Of a stretch of DNA of 64,000 nt, positions 8,349-16,754 are shown in pieces (position 1 is the stretch's first letter; each line of letters opens with the position of its first letter). A program made the position numbers and the translations under genes. Source of the DNA: Idiomarina ramblicola (GTDB lineage: Bacteria; Pseudomonadota; Gammaproteobacteria; Enterobacterales; Alteromonadaceae); NCBI RefSeq assembly GCF_003987255.1, contig NZ_PIQC01000001.1, forward strand, positions 648,631-712,630. The letters are read 5' to 3'. A model generated the notes under the pieces. It did not search any database. It saw only the letters and a list, made by a program, of their open reading frames with translations, and was not told the DNA's origin.

Positions 8349-9218
8349 CTAAACCTGTGATTCAAGCAGTTCAACTAATTTTTCAGGTTGTTCCATATGT
8401 ACGTGATGTCCGCCCTTTAGCGTCACACAACGAAAGTCAGATACTTTATCCTGCCATTTTTCTAACGCATTCTCTAACTTGTCATAGCCTTCGCTGCCAC
8501 GCACTACGATAACCGGCATAGTCAGTTCGCTTACGATGTCGTCCACTGCCGAACTGGGTAAGCGATAAGCCGATGTTGTTTTTACTCTGGCATCTGCACG
8601 CCAGTGCCAACGGCCATCTTCACCCTGTTTACTACCTCGCTCAACAATCAATCTAACCAGCGCTTCGGAAAAATCCGCCTGAGCGGCACGAACCCCGACT
8701 GCAGAATCAAAATCGACATAACTGCGCCAGCGCGGTGTCTGCAACTTTTGTCGGCTTAAGAAACCTTGCTTTAGCTGCTCGCGCGCGTTTGTTCCATCAG
8801 AAACCAGCAAGCCAAAAGCTTCAACTAAGATTAAGCGATGGATACGCTCCGGGCATAAAGCTGCGACTAAATTGCTCACAAAGCCCCCCATGGAATGACC
8901 CAGTAAAGTCAGATTTTGCCAACCCTGTTGCTGGATCAAATGCCATAAATCATAAGCATAGTCGATAAAATGATAGTAGCTGCCAACAGGCCGATGGTCG
9001 CTGTGGCCATGACCAGGCCAGTCAAGAGCCAGTAAGCCGCCTTTATCTGAGGGCCAGTGGGTCGCTAAAGGTAAAAAACTGTGACTGTTATCCAGCCAAC
9101 CATGAGTCGCTACAACCTGTATATCATCAGGATTTCCCCAGCACAGACCCCGAACTGTGCCCCAGTCAAGTTGATAACTGACCGGGGTCGCTCGTTCTAA
9201 AACAGCTAGATAATCCAT
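8349..9218 (-). CDS. Alpha/beta hydrolase
   Basis: A 289-residue cytoplasmic alpha/beta-fold hydrolase. The nucleophile elbow is GHSMGG with S109; the oxyanion region is ATHGWLDNS (~37-45); the catalytic His is in KGGHHVHMEQPE near residue 271. DWPGHGHSDH (~66-75) is the usual loop after strand 4. Substrate is unknown; the family includes esterases and acyl-thioesterases. It sits between fadD and a slp-family gene, a position shared by related marine gammaproteobacteria, and may be co-transcribed with its upstream neighbours (12 bases after the lipoprotein gene). The ribosome site is weak. Confidence 0.88.
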   Translation of the reverse strand: MDYLAVLERATPVSYQLDWGTVRGLCWGNPDDIQVVATHGWLDNSHSFLPLATHWPSDKGGLLALDWPGHGHSDHRPVGSYYHFIDYAYDLWHLIQQQGWQNLTLLGHSMGGFVSNLVAALCPERIHRLILVEAFGLLVSDGTNAREQLKQGFLSRQKLQTPRWRSYVDFDSAVGVRAAQADFSEALVRLIVERGSKQGEDGRWHWRADARVKTTSAYRLPSSAVDDIVSELTMPVIVVRGSEGYDKLENALEKWQDKVSDFRCVTLKGGHHVHMEQPEKLVELLESQV

Positions 9219-9230
9219 TAACTCTGTGGA

Positions 9231-9821
9231 TTAATTACGGTTTTTAGCTGGTGTACCCGAGTTGTCCTGTACGCGAACACGTACTGGAACCGGGTAGCGG
9301 TATGGATAATGGGGAGAATAGAAATTGTGACGGAACCAAAGTGGTGAATAGTCAACTTCTACATGACTTTTCTGCTTCTCAACCTTCCACAGATGATACC
9401 CCGTTGCTTCAATAACCGGGTAGGTATATACATATTCGTCAATTTTTCCCTGCTGGGTTTGACCAATCGTACCGACAAAACTGATTGCCCGACCTTGCTG
9501 GTAGACATCGGGGTCAACAAAGTCATTAACTATAGCTAAGAAACGTCCATCGCTGTTATCGCTAACTTCAGGACGCCCCCAACGTTGTAATGGGAAGCTG
9601 ACAACTTCCAGCACGGTGTGATCTTCAGCATTGCGAACATCGGCAATGACCCCACCCCAACGAGCGGGCTCACCTGCAACCTCATTCTTCTGATGCTTGG
9701 CGGCTTTATAACTCACCAAAGCCTCTTCATTGTCAGAAGCAAGCTCATCGGGAACGGAAGAGCAACCAACCAGCACTAGTGCCGTTAACGTTGAAAATAC
9801 TGCTGCATAAATCGTTTTCAT
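9231..9821 (-). CDS. Slp family outer-membrane lipoprotein (YeaY-like)
   Basis: A 196-residue lipoprotein. The signal peptide ends in the lipobox L-V-G-C with lipid-bearing C20; residue 21 is Ser, so outer-membrane sorting is expected. The Slp-family core runs from about residue 50 to 160 (ARWGGVIADVRN, TVLEVVSFPLQRWGRP, GRFLAIVNDFVDP, VYTYPVIEATGYHLW). The ATG at 9821 has GAGGT upstream and is preferred over a GTG four codons earlier. In E. coli the paralogue yeaY sits between fadD and tsaB, as here. The role of Slp proteins in the starved or acid-stressed envelope is poorly defined. Confidence 0.92.
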   Translation of the reverse strand: MKTIYAAVFSTLTALVLVGCSSVPDELASDNEEALVSYKAAKHQKNEVAGEPARWGGVIADVRNAEDHTVLEVVSFPLQRWGRPEVSDNSDGRFLAIVNDFVDPDVYQQGRAISFVGTIGQTQQGKIDEYVYTYPVIEATGYHLWKVEKQKSHVEVDYSPLWFRHNFYSPHYPYRYPVPVRVRVQDNSGTPAKNRN

Positions 9822-9833
9822 AACAGACCTCAC

Positions 9834-10133
9834 TCAGGCGTAAACATCAACACCAAACATTGACGTGATTTGTTCTTTTTTTTCACTTAACGCAATATTC
9901 TGATAGGCGTTAAGTGCTTTTTGAGAACGTTGTGGTGGTTCATCGTAAAAGGTATTCAATGACTCCCACCGTTCTGCGCGCCGCTGACTTTGTCGAGCAT
10001 CAGGCACCACCTGCCGTGAGTCAGCAACTTCTGTCCGGTTTTGTCCCTGACGTTGCTGATCTTCTGGCGCAGGCCGTTGTGGACCCTGCTGCTGATTGTT
10101 TAGCGGCTGAACCGCTTGCGGATTAATTCGCAC
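9834..10133 (-). CDS. Small Gln/Arg-rich protein of unknown function
   Basis: A 99-residue, highly polar protein: residues 8-55 are rich in Gln, Arg and Pro, followed by a likely helix (RSQKALNAYQNIALSEKKEQ) and the C-terminal tail MFGVDVYA. There is no signal peptide or membrane segment. The only reasonable start is a GTG, with a stop a few codons upstream. It lies between the slp-like gene and tsaB. The tail resembles that of the other small polar protein in the window (12863-13138, ending GHIDTYA). I do not recognise a family. Coding status is supported by position, the lack of an alternative gene in the gap and the patterned C-terminal half. Confidence 0.65.
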   Translation of the reverse strand: MRINPQAVQPLNNQQQGPQRPAPEDQQRQGQNRTEVADSRQVVPDARQSQRRAERWESLNTFYDEPPQRSQKALNAYQNIALSEKKEQITSMFGVDVYA

Positions 10134-10199
10134 GTCAACGATGACTCATCTGTTAGTAAGACTGATTTTATTATGGCGAGTTCACTGCCATTCAGCAAG

Positions 10200-10883
10200 T
10201 TACCGACCCGGCAATTTTTTCCAGGTCACTTCATTACGCACATACAAAGGCTCTAAACTCTCTGCGTCAACCGCAGTGATATCGCTTTTAGCGGCTATTG
10301 TCAGCATGTCCTCTGCCAACGGCAGACGGCAATCACTATTGTGCTTCAACTGATTTCCAGGATCCAGCCGATCGGAATAATTATCCCAGCCGGTGCCTGC
10401 TGTATAAAATCCCTGAATGTCATGCTCGGCAAATAAGGTTGCAGAGGGCTCAGCAACTGCAGGCTGGGTTATTGGTTCAGCAACTCCATCAATGTTGCGA
10501 TACAAAGCATAATAAACTTCACCCATTCGCGCATCGATACAGGCAACGACGGCTTCCGCCTGGTGTTTTCGAATAGCCTGTTGCGCGAGCGCCTGCAAAC
10601 TACTGACCGGAAACACCGGTAGCTCAGAACTAAACGCCAGCCCCTGCGCCATCGATACGCCAATGCGTACGCCGGTAAAACTACCAGGACCAACACCAAC
10701 AACCAGCCCGTCAAGCTGGCTTAAGTCTGCTTTTGCTTGCTGCAGGACGTGCTCAACAAAAGGCAGCAAGCGTTGCGAATGCTCTCTTGGGCTTTCTATT
10801 GCGTCACTGAAAAACTCTGCATGCCACTGTAAAGCCACCGAGCAATTCTCAGTCGACGTATCAATTGCTAATAAATTAGTCAT
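10200..10883 (-). CDS. tsaB: tRNA threonylcarbamoyladenosine biosynthesis protein TsaB
   Basis: A 227-residue ASKHA-fold protein that partners TsaD and TsaE in making t6A37 on tRNAs decoding ANN codons. The N-terminal LLAIDTSTENCSVAL and VGVGPGSFTGVRIGVSMAQG (~60-79) are diagnostic of the TsaB (YeaZ) family. I take the ATG at 10883 as start because it gives the family's N-terminus; an ATG at 10895 adds four residues and is possible. Either overlaps the end of yoaA, so the two genes are coupled, as in E. coli. Confidence 0.95.
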   Translation of the reverse strand: MTNLLAIDTSTENCSVALQWHAEFFSDAIESPREHSQRLLPFVEHVLQQAKADLSQLDGLVVGVGPGSFTGVRIGVSMAQGLAFSSELPVFPVSSLQALAQQAIRKHQAEAVVACIDARMGEVYYALYRNIDGVAEPITQPAVAEPSATLFAEHDIQGFYTAGTGWDNYSDRLDPGNQLKHNSDCRLPLAEDMLTIAAKSDITAVDAESLEPLYVRNEVTWKKLPGR

Positions 10884-12813
10884 TGTTGGTTTCATCTTTC
10901 TCTGCAACCTGCGCCAAAAAACTCAGCGCGTCATTTAAATCGCGGGTTCGTGACATGGCCGGTAAACTGGCCAGAAACTGCTTTCCGTATTGGCGCGTGA
11001 CCAGGCGGCTGTCACAGACAATGAGCACACCGGAGTCATCTTTATCGCGAATTAAGCGCCCTGCGCCCTGTTTTAACGCAATTATTGCCTGCGGTAATTG
11101 TATCGTGCTGAAGGCATCGACACCACGTAAACGAGCATCTTCAACACGCGCATTCAACAACGGGTCATCCGGCGAGGCAAACGGCAATTTGTCAATAATG
11201 ACGCAACGTAACGCCTCACCCCGCACATCAACGCCTTCCCAGAACGACGACGTCCCCAGCAGAACGGCGTTCCCCTTTTTGGTAAAGCTTTCCAGCAGTT
11301 CGGTTTTGCCGGACTCGCCCTGAACCAGAATGTCCCGATCCAGTCGCTTACGCAGTATGGCCGCCATTTGCTGCAACATTCGGTGGCTGGTAAAAAGTAA
11401 GAAGGTTCCGCCCCGGTTCACCTTGACGCACTGCTCCGCAATTTCGGTCAGCATCTGGTGCCGGTTAGGGTCATTCGCTTCGGGCAGGTAACGTGGTAAA
11501 CACAGCTTAGCCTGCTTGGCAAAATCAAACGGACTTTCCAGCAATAAGGTGTCCGCTTCTTCTATCCCTAGACGTTTGGTGAAATAATCAAACTTCTCGT
11601 TCACCGCCAGAGTAGCAGACGTAAACACCCAGCTCATTTTATTGCGTTTTATGTAGCCACCAAAGGTTTTGGCAACGCTTAATGGCGTTTGATGCAAACT
11701 GACATGCCTCGGTGTGGTTTCAAACCAGAAACTGTAACCGGTACGTTCCACGTCCATCAACTGGCGCCAGATGTACAAATGCTGTTCTGCGCGCTCATAT
11801 AAGTTATCGAAATCTTTATTGCGCCCAATAGCGGTCTTCATCACCTCGGTTAATAAGGTCAGGCGTTCCTGCACACGCTCAGCCACTTCGGCAATCTCTG
11901 GCTTTCGACGCCAGTCTCTCCAGTTGCCCCGCATAGGATCGCGCGGGAATAACAATCGCCAGTCCTTCAGAGTCTGTAATAACGTACGAGCCATAGCGCT
12001 AGCCTGAGACAAATCTTTGAGCTCTGTCATACACAGACGCTGCAGCTCTTCACACACTTCCGTCAGTTGCCGACTGGAGACCGTTTCACCAAAATACTGA
12101 CTGGCAATGTCCGGAATCTGATGCGCTTCATCGAACACCACGGTATCCACACTGGGGATCAACTCACCAAAGCCGGTGTCCTTTAAGGCCATATCGGCAA
12201 AGAACAGATGATGGTTCACCACCACAATGTCGGCTTCCATGGCTTCTTTGCGCGCTTTGACTAAATGACAGTCCTCATACACCGGGCAGTCGCGACCCAG
12301 GCAGTTGTCCTGCGTACTGGTCACCTGCGGTAACACCGAAGCGTCTTCTGCTAAGGCGTTGAGCTCGCCCATATCACCACTACGGGTAGAGGTAGCCCAG
12401 CGCTTTACCGTAATTAACTGGCTCTGAATGTCTTTACTGAATTGTCCGGCTTGCTGAGTTGCCTGCTCCATACGGTGCAAACACAAATAATTTGAGCGAC
12501 CTTTTAATAGAGCGACGACTTTTTCCGGTGCCAGCACTTTTCTTAATGTGGGTAAGTCGCGGTGGAACAGTTGTTCCTGAAGGTTTTTAGTACCCGTTGA
12601 AATAATGGCTTTGCCCTTACCCAGAAGAACTGGCGCAAGATACGCAAAGGTTTTGCCGGTGCCGGTTTCAGCCTCAACCACTAGCTGACCTTTTTTCTTA
12701 ACAGTGGCGGCTATGGCTTCAGCCATTTGCTGCTGGGCGGCCCGAGGCTGAAAGTTTGTAATTGCCTGCGCCAGTTCGCCTGTTGGCTTAAATACTGATA
12801 GAACTGTTGCCAT
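10876..12813 (-). CDS. yoaA: ATP-dependent DNA helicase YoaA (DinG/XPD family)
   Basis: A 645-residue superfamily 2 helicase with an iron-sulfur cluster. Walker A is EAETGTGKT (47-55), the DEAH box is at 228-231, and the cluster ligands are C111, C171, C176 and C182 (NCLGRDCPVYEDC). C-terminal motifs include TSATL, LLGTSSFWEGVDVRGEAL and QGAGRLIRD. Length and position immediately upstream of tsaB match E. coli YoaA (636 residues), which acts with HolC in repair of replication forks, better than DinG. The gene holD, for the other psi/chi partner, is also in this window at 63.5 kb. Confidence 0.93.
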   Translation of the reverse strand: MATVLSVFKPTGELAQAITNFQPRAAQQQMAEAIAATVKKKGQLVVEAETGTGKTFAYLAPVLLGKGKAIISTGTKNLQEQLFHRDLPTLRKVLAPEKVVALLKGRSNYLCLHRMEQATQQAGQFSKDIQSQLITVKRWATSTRSGDMGELNALAEDASVLPQVTSTQDNCLGRDCPVYEDCHLVKARKEAMEADIVVVNHHLFFADMALKDTGFGELIPSVDTVVFDEAHQIPDIASQYFGETVSSRQLTEVCEELQRLCMTELKDLSQASAMARTLLQTLKDWRLLFPRDPMRGNWRDWRRKPEIAEVAERVQERLTLLTEVMKTAIGRNKDFDNLYERAEQHLYIWRQLMDVERTGYSFWFETTPRHVSLHQTPLSVAKTFGGYIKRNKMSWVFTSATLAVNEKFDYFTKRLGIEEADTLLLESPFDFAKQAKLCLPRYLPEANDPNRHQMLTEIAEQCVKVNRGGTFLLFTSHRMLQQMAAILRKRLDRDILVQGESGKTELLESFTKKGNAVLLGTSSFWEGVDVRGEALRCVIIDKLPFASPDDPLLNARVEDARLRGVDAFSTIQLPQAIIALKQGAGRLIRDKDDSGVLIVCDSRLVTRQYGKQFLASLPAMSRTRDLNDALSFLAQVAEKDETNND

Positions 12814-12862
12814 AACCCTAACCGCTAAAAAAATAGACGCGTATTATGACATAGATGTTTGC

Positions 12863-13138
12863 TCAGGCGTAGGTGTCTATATGTCCTGAAGATGAGGTTT
12901 CATCGTCATCTGCAAGTTCTTCAACTTCCGTTTGAGCAGATGGCTGGCCTTGCTGCTGGTGTTGCTCATTTTCTTGTCTTTGCTTGTCGCTGTTAACAGT
13001 CGAACCTTCTTCTTCATTGACGGCGCGAAGCTCTTTTATCTTTTCAACCTGGTTAATTTTCATTTGCTCACGGGCGTGATCCACAGGCACTCGTGTGTCT
13101 TTGGGGATCAGCGGAACCATTGCATCAAAGTTAGCCAT
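12863..13138 (-). CDS. Small polar protein of unknown function
   Basis: A 91-residue soluble protein with a predicted helix (DHAREQMKINQVEKIKELRAVNEEE, ~18-42), then a Gln/Glu/Asp-rich low-complexity region and the tail GHIDTYA. No signal peptide, membrane segment or known domain is visible. It starts at an ATG with AGAGG fourteen bases upstream, a long spacing. It lies between yoaA and the his promoter. The C-terminal D-x-Y-A and the Gln-rich middle recall the 99-residue protein at 9834-10133 on the other side of tsaB-yoaA, so the two may be distant relatives. Function unknown. Confidence 0.65.
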   Translation of the reverse strand: MANFDAMVPLIPKDTRVPVDHAREQMKINQVEKIKELRAVNEEEGSTVNSDKQRQENEQHQQQGQPSAQTEVEELADDDETSSSGHIDTYA

Positions 13139-13242
13139 TGCTTTTGTCTTACACCTCTTTAGAAGGTTTGTTATTTATTTGACTATACAACCACTGGTCA
13201 AATAGTAACCTGATATCGACTGAATAACCAATAAGTTTACTC

Positions 13243-13270
13243 TTGCATTACATTTCTCAAGTGTTATAGT
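13243..13270 (+). promoter_or_regulatory. Sigma70 promoter of the his operon
   Basis: TTGCAT (13243-13248) and TATAGT (13265-13270) are separated by 16 bases and lie about 47 bases upstream of the leader-peptide ATG. The -10 is inside an imperfect palindrome (GTGTTATAG-TG-CTATACAAC, 13261-13280). Confidence 0.65.
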
Positions 13271-13316
13271 GCTATACAACTTAACGAAGTACATTTATTT
13301 CTTTGGAGCGTTAATC

Positions 13317-13367
13317 ATGCAATTTGTTCACAGCCACCACCATCATCATTGGAACTGTATGGCCTAG
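13317..13367 (+). CDS. hisL: his operon leader peptide
   Basis: A 16-residue open frame, MQFVHSHHHHHWNCMA, with six His codons (position 5 and positions 7-11), preceded by GGAG and TTAATC. Leader peptides like this sense histidyl-tRNA: when charged tRNA-His is short, the ribosome stalls on the His run and lets the antiterminator form. It lies 107 bases upstream of hisG and directly before alternative RNA stems and a terminator, the standard arrangement in gammaproteobacteria. Confidence 0.95.
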   Translation: MQFVHSHHHHHWNCMA

Positions 13368-13458
13368 CCGTGAACTTAATGTTTGGGCTAGCCGTATAAA
13401 CGCTAGCCTTTCGATTGACTATACAACCCCCGAAAGGCATTCACTTTCGGGGGTTTTT
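13363..13458 (+). promoter_or_regulatory. his operon transcription attenuator
   Basis: Mutually exclusive RNA stems are visible. Segment A (CTAGCC, 13364-13369, over the hisL stop) can pair with B (GGCTAG, 13386-13391). B can instead pair with C (GCTAGCC, 13402-13408), and the adjoining CTTTCG (13408-13413) can pair with CGAAAG (13431-13436). The terminator is ACCCCCGAAAG (13426-13436) with CTTTCGGGGGT (13444-13454) and a T-run. A ribosome stalled on the His codons would cover A, free B for C, and sequester the 5' half of the terminator, giving read-through into hisG. Confidence 0.9.
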
Positions 13459-13474
13459 CATTTTAGGAGCTGTT

Positions 13475-14368
13475 ATGACTGACCGTTTAACCATTGCGAT
13501 ACAGAAATCAGGACGACTGAGTAAAGAATCAATGGCATTGCTGAATGCCTGCGGCGTGAAATTCAGTGTTAATGAAGCGCGTTTAATTGCGCACAGCACC
13601 AGTCACCCTATCGACTTACTGCGCGTTCGCGATGATGACATTCCCGGTTTGGTTATGGACGGTGTGGTAGATTTAGGCCTGGTGGGTGAAAACGTGCTGG
13701 AAGAAGTGCGTTTAGAACGCATTGCAACCGACTCGGTAGCGGCCTATCAGCCATTACGAGGGCTTGAGTTCGGCCAGTGTCGTTTGTCGCTGGCGGTGCC
13801 ACGAGAAAGCCAGTATCAGTCACTGCAAGATTTAGACGGCTTAAGAGTCGCGACCACCTACCCTCAGTTGCTGAAGCGTTACCTGAAAGACAACGGCGTA
13901 AATGCGCGTACCGTTATGCTGACCGGTTCTGTTGAAGTAGCTCCCCGTGCGGGCCTTGCCGAAGCAATATGTGACTTAGTTTCCACCGGTGCTACGCTGG
14001 AGGCTAACGGATTGGTCGAAAAAGACGTGATATTCCGTTCTCAGGCTCAGTTAATACAACGTGCTGACAGCCTGTCAGAAGAAAAGCAGGCCATGATAGA
14101 CCAGTTGCTGCCACGCATAGACGGCGTGCAAATGGCACGGGAAAGCAAATACATTATGCTGCACGCTCCAAAAGACAAACTGGAGCAAGTGGTGGAGCTA
14201 TTACCCGGCGCAGAAACACCAACCATTCTGCCGCTCAGCCACACTGATGAACAAGTTGCCGTGCACATGGTCAGCACCGAAAAGCTGTTTTGGGAGACCA
14301 TGGAAGACCTTAAGTCGATGGGCTGCAGCTCAATACTCGTATTACCTATCGAAAAAATGATGGGGTGA
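13475..14368 (+). CDS. hisG: ATP phosphoribosyltransferase
   Basis: A 297-residue enzyme that joins PRPP and ATP to form phosphoribosyl-ATP, the first and feedback-inhibited step of histidine synthesis. Length and layout match the long, hexameric type: two catalytic domains starting [14 protein letters not shown] and a PRPP loop in the region [28 protein letters not shown] (given here as positions ~150-177), then the C-terminal regulatory domain (~225-297) that binds His. The ATG at 13475 follows AGGAGC; an in-frame earlier start would lie inside the attenuator and is rejected. It begins the hisGDCBHAFIE operon. Confidence 0.98.
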   Translation: MTDRLTIAIQKSGRLSKESMALLNACGVKFSVNEARLIAHSTSHPIDLLRVRDDDIPGLVMDGVVDLGLVGENVLEEVRLERIATDSVAAYQPLRGLEFGQCRLSLAVPRESQYQSLQDLDGLRVATTYPQLLKRYLKDNGVNARTVMLTGSVEVAPRAGLAEAICDLVSTGATLEANGLVEKDVIFRSQAQLIQRADSLSEEKQAMIDQLLPRIDGVQMARESKYIMLHAPKDKLEQVVELLPGAETPTILPLSHTDEQVAVHMVSTEKLFWETMEDLKSMGCSSILVLPIEKMMG

Positions 14369-14370
14369 TC

Positions 14371-15699
14371 ATGAGTGAATTACGGATACCCATTGAACAA
14401 TGGCAAAACCTGACGGCGGCGGAGCAAGCTCAGCGCTTAGCACGCCCAGGCCAGGCTCAGGCTGAGTCTTTGCGTGAAAAAGTCGCGGTTATTTTAAGCG
14501 ACGTGCGTGATAGCGGTGAGCGAGCAGTGCTCAATTATACACGCCAGTTCGATAATCCGAACGCGACGTCATTGCGGTTAGACGATAAGCAAATCCAATC
14601 CGCTATTGCCAGCTTAGATGACCATGTGAAACGCGCCATAGACACCGCGTACCAAACGATCTATCGCTTTCACGAAGCGCAACGCCCAGAAGATTTAAGC
14701 ATTGAAACAGCGCCTGGCGTGCAATGTGAACTGCGTTACGCACCTTTAGACGCCGTCGGTTTATACATTCCCGGGGGCAGCGCAACCTTGCCCTCCACTG
14801 CTTTAATGCTGGGTGTACCCGCGCAAATTGCCGGGTGTCAGCGTGTGGTTATGGTCAGCCCGCCAAACCAACAGGGCGAATTACCGGCGGCTTTACTCTA
14901 CGCGGCTAAGCGTTGCGGCGTAACCGATATTCTCCTGTGTGGCGGCGCTCAGGCGATTGGTGCGCTGGCGTACGGTATAGAGTCATCGCCTGCTGTAGGT
15001 AAAGTGTTTGGCCCGGGTAACAGCTTTGTGACCGAAGCCAAACAACAAGTCAGCCAAAATGACAGTGGCTGTGCCATGGATTTACCAGCCGGACCTTCAG
15101 AGCTGTTAGTCATTGCTGATGACAGCGCAAACCCCGCTTATGTGGCGGCAGATTTATTGTCACAAGCCGAGCACGGACCCGACTCTCAAGTTATTTTGCT
15201 TACACCGTCAATGACAGTAGCCGAAAATGTACGGCAGGAGCTGATTGCACAATGCACTCAGCTAAGTCGCGCCGATATTGCTGAGCAGGCATTGTTGTCA
15301 AGCCGTCTGCTGGTGGTAGCCGATATGAATGAAGCCATAACCATTAGCGAAACTTATGCACCCGAGCACCTTTCTATTCAGACGGACAACGCGCGTGAGC
15401 TTCTGCCACAGTTAACCCAAGCAGGCTCAGTCTTTGTCGGACATTATACGCCGGAGTCCGGCGGAGACTACGCCACCGGCACCAACCACGTGCTGCCAAC
15501 TTATGGCTATGCCCGCAATTACAGCAGCCTTGGGCTGGTCGATTTTTACCGTCGTTATACGGTACAGGAAGCCAGCCAAGACGGACTACGCCAGTTAGCA
15601 GAAGCCATTACGACTTTGGCTGACGTTGAAGGTTTAGACGCGCACAAACGCGCCGTTACTATTCGTACAGAAACTCAGCGTACGGAGAGTCGTTTATGA
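14371..15699 (+). CDS. hisD: Histidinol dehydrogenase
   Basis: A 442-residue zinc enzyme that carries out the last two steps, oxidising L-histidinol to L-histidine with two NAD+. The motif GPGNSFVTEAKQQVS (~212-226) and DLPAGPSELLVIAD (~234-247) are conserved, as is AEHGPDSQ (with Zn-ligand region) and the C-terminal GDYATGTNHVLPT (~366-378). I use the ATG at 14371; a GTG two codons upstream overlaps the hisG stop and is an alternative. It is tightly packed behind hisG, giving coupled translation. Confidence 0.98.
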   Translation: MSELRIPIEQWQNLTAAEQAQRLARPGQAQAESLREKVAVILSDVRDSGERAVLNYTRQFDNPNATSLRLDDKQIQSAIASLDDHVKRAIDTAYQTIYRFHEAQRPEDLSIETAPGVQCELRYAPLDAVGLYIPGGSATLPSTALMLGVPAQIAGCQRVVMVSPPNQQGELPAALLYAAKRCGVTDILLCGGAQAIGALAYGIESSPAVGKVFGPGNSFVTEAKQQVSQNDSGCAMDLPAGPSELLVIADDSANPAYVAADLLSQAEHGPDSQVILLTPSMTVAENVRQELIAQCTQLSRADIAEQALLSSRLLVVADMNEAITISETYAPEHLSIQTDNARELLPQLTQAGSVFVGHYTPESGGDYATGTNHVLPTYGYARNYSSLGLVDFYRRYTVQEASQDGLRQLAEAITTLADVEGLDAHKRAVTIRTETQRTESRL

Positions 15700-16754
15700 G
15701 CATTGTTAATCAGTTACAGCGCCAACACCTAAAGCAGCTAACGCCATACGCCTCTGCACGACGTAGCATGAGTGGCGGCAATATCTGGCTGAACGCGAAC
15801 GAATCGCCGTACAGTAACTCGTACTCGGTTGACGACAGTAAACTTAACCGTTACCCGGAGTTTCAGTCTAAGCCGCTAAATCAGGCCTACGCTGAATACG
15901 CCGGAATTGATGCCTCACAGTTGTTAAGCAGCCGTGGTTCAGATGAGGGTATTGAATTACTGATACGAGCTTTTTGTGAACCGGGCCAGGACAAGGTACT
16001 GATTTGCCCACCCACTTACGGCATGTATGCTATTTCGGCTAAAACCTTTGCTGTTGGTGTTACTGAGGTTCCTTTGTTGAACAACTGGCAGCTCGATACC
16101 GAAGCGGTCATCGAGGCATCCGCTGAGTGCAAGGTCATTTTCCTGTGTTCACCTTCAAACCCGCTGGGTAATGCACTGAATACCGATGATATTGAACAAG
16201 TACTGCAACACTCACCACGTTCTATTGTGGTGGTTGATGAAGCCTATATTGAGTTCAGCTCCGGTGACAGCGTTGTTAATTGGCTGGAACGGTACCCCAA
16301 CCTAGTGGTGTTACGTACTTTATCGAAAGCCTTTGCTCTGGCCGGCATTCGCTGTGGTTTTTTGCTGGCTAACGACGAGATTATTGAGTTACTACAAAAA
16401 GTGTTGGCACCTTATCCTTTACCTGATCCGACAGTGCAAATTGCGGTTCATGCTTTGCAGACAAGTTCGCTTGAACGACTTCAGCAACAGGTAGCCAGCT
16501 TACTGTCCGAGCGAACCCGAGTGCAAAAGAATCTAGAGCAAACACCACTGACCCTAGTATCGGAAAGTGACACAAACTTTTTACTGTATGAGTGTGAAGA
16601 TGCCGCTGATTTAGTGAAAGCACTTGCCGATAACGGCTTGTTAGTACGTAACCAGTCGGCACAACGTGGCCTGGACAACGTTGTTCGCATAACCATTGGT
16701 AACGCAGCCGAAAATGACGAACTGATTCAACAGTTAAAGGATTATTTTTCATGA
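15696..16754 (+). CDS. hisC: Histidinol-phosphate aminotransferase
   Basis: A 352-residue fold-type I PLP aminotransferase that converts imidazole acetol phosphate and glutamate to histidinol phosphate. The Schiff-base lysine is K211 in [21 protein letters not shown] (~33-39) and SPSNPLGN (~152-159, cofactor-binding Asn) are conserved. The start overlaps the hisD stop by 4 bases (ATGA), implying coupling. Confidence 0.97.
   Translation: MSIVNQLQRQHLKQLTPYASARRSMSGGNIWLNANESPYSNSYSVDDSKLNRYPEFQSKPLNQAYAEYAGIDASQLLSSRGSDEGIELLIRAFCEPGQDKVLICPPTYGMYAISAKTFAVGVTEVPLLNNWQLDTEAVIEASAECKVIFLCSPSNPLGNALNTDDIEQVLQHSPRSIVVVDEAYIEFSSGDSVVNWLERYPNLVVLRTLSKAFALAGIRCGFLLANDEIIELLQKVLAPYPLPDPTVQIAVHALQTSSLERLQQQVASLLSERTRVQKNLEQTPLTLVSESDTNFLLYECEDAADLVKALADNGLLVRNQSAQRGLDNVVRITIGNAAENDELIQQLKDYFS

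Larger units (their letters stand above)
13179..13428. repeat. Repeated CTATACAAC element around the his promoter
   Basis: TTGACTATACAACC occurs twice exactly (13179-13192 and 13415-13428), and its core CTATACAAC a third time at 13272-13280, where it forms half of an imperfect 20-bp palindrome over the his -10 box. The copy at 13415 borders the attenuator terminator. Confidence 0.5.

Noticed and set aside
10883..11323. A 146-codon open frame on the plus strand opposite yoaA
   Set aside because: Antisense to a conserved helicase C-terminus, with no homologous motifs or ribosome site.
10876..12813. Calling the helicase DinG instead of YoaA
   Set aside because: Length (645), position directly upstream of tsaB and the Cys spacing fit YoaA better than the longer DinG (716 in E. 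coli).
13415..13474. Longer N-terminus for HisG
   Set aside because: It would translate through the attenuator terminator; the ATG at 13475 has a good ribosome site and the family N-terminus.
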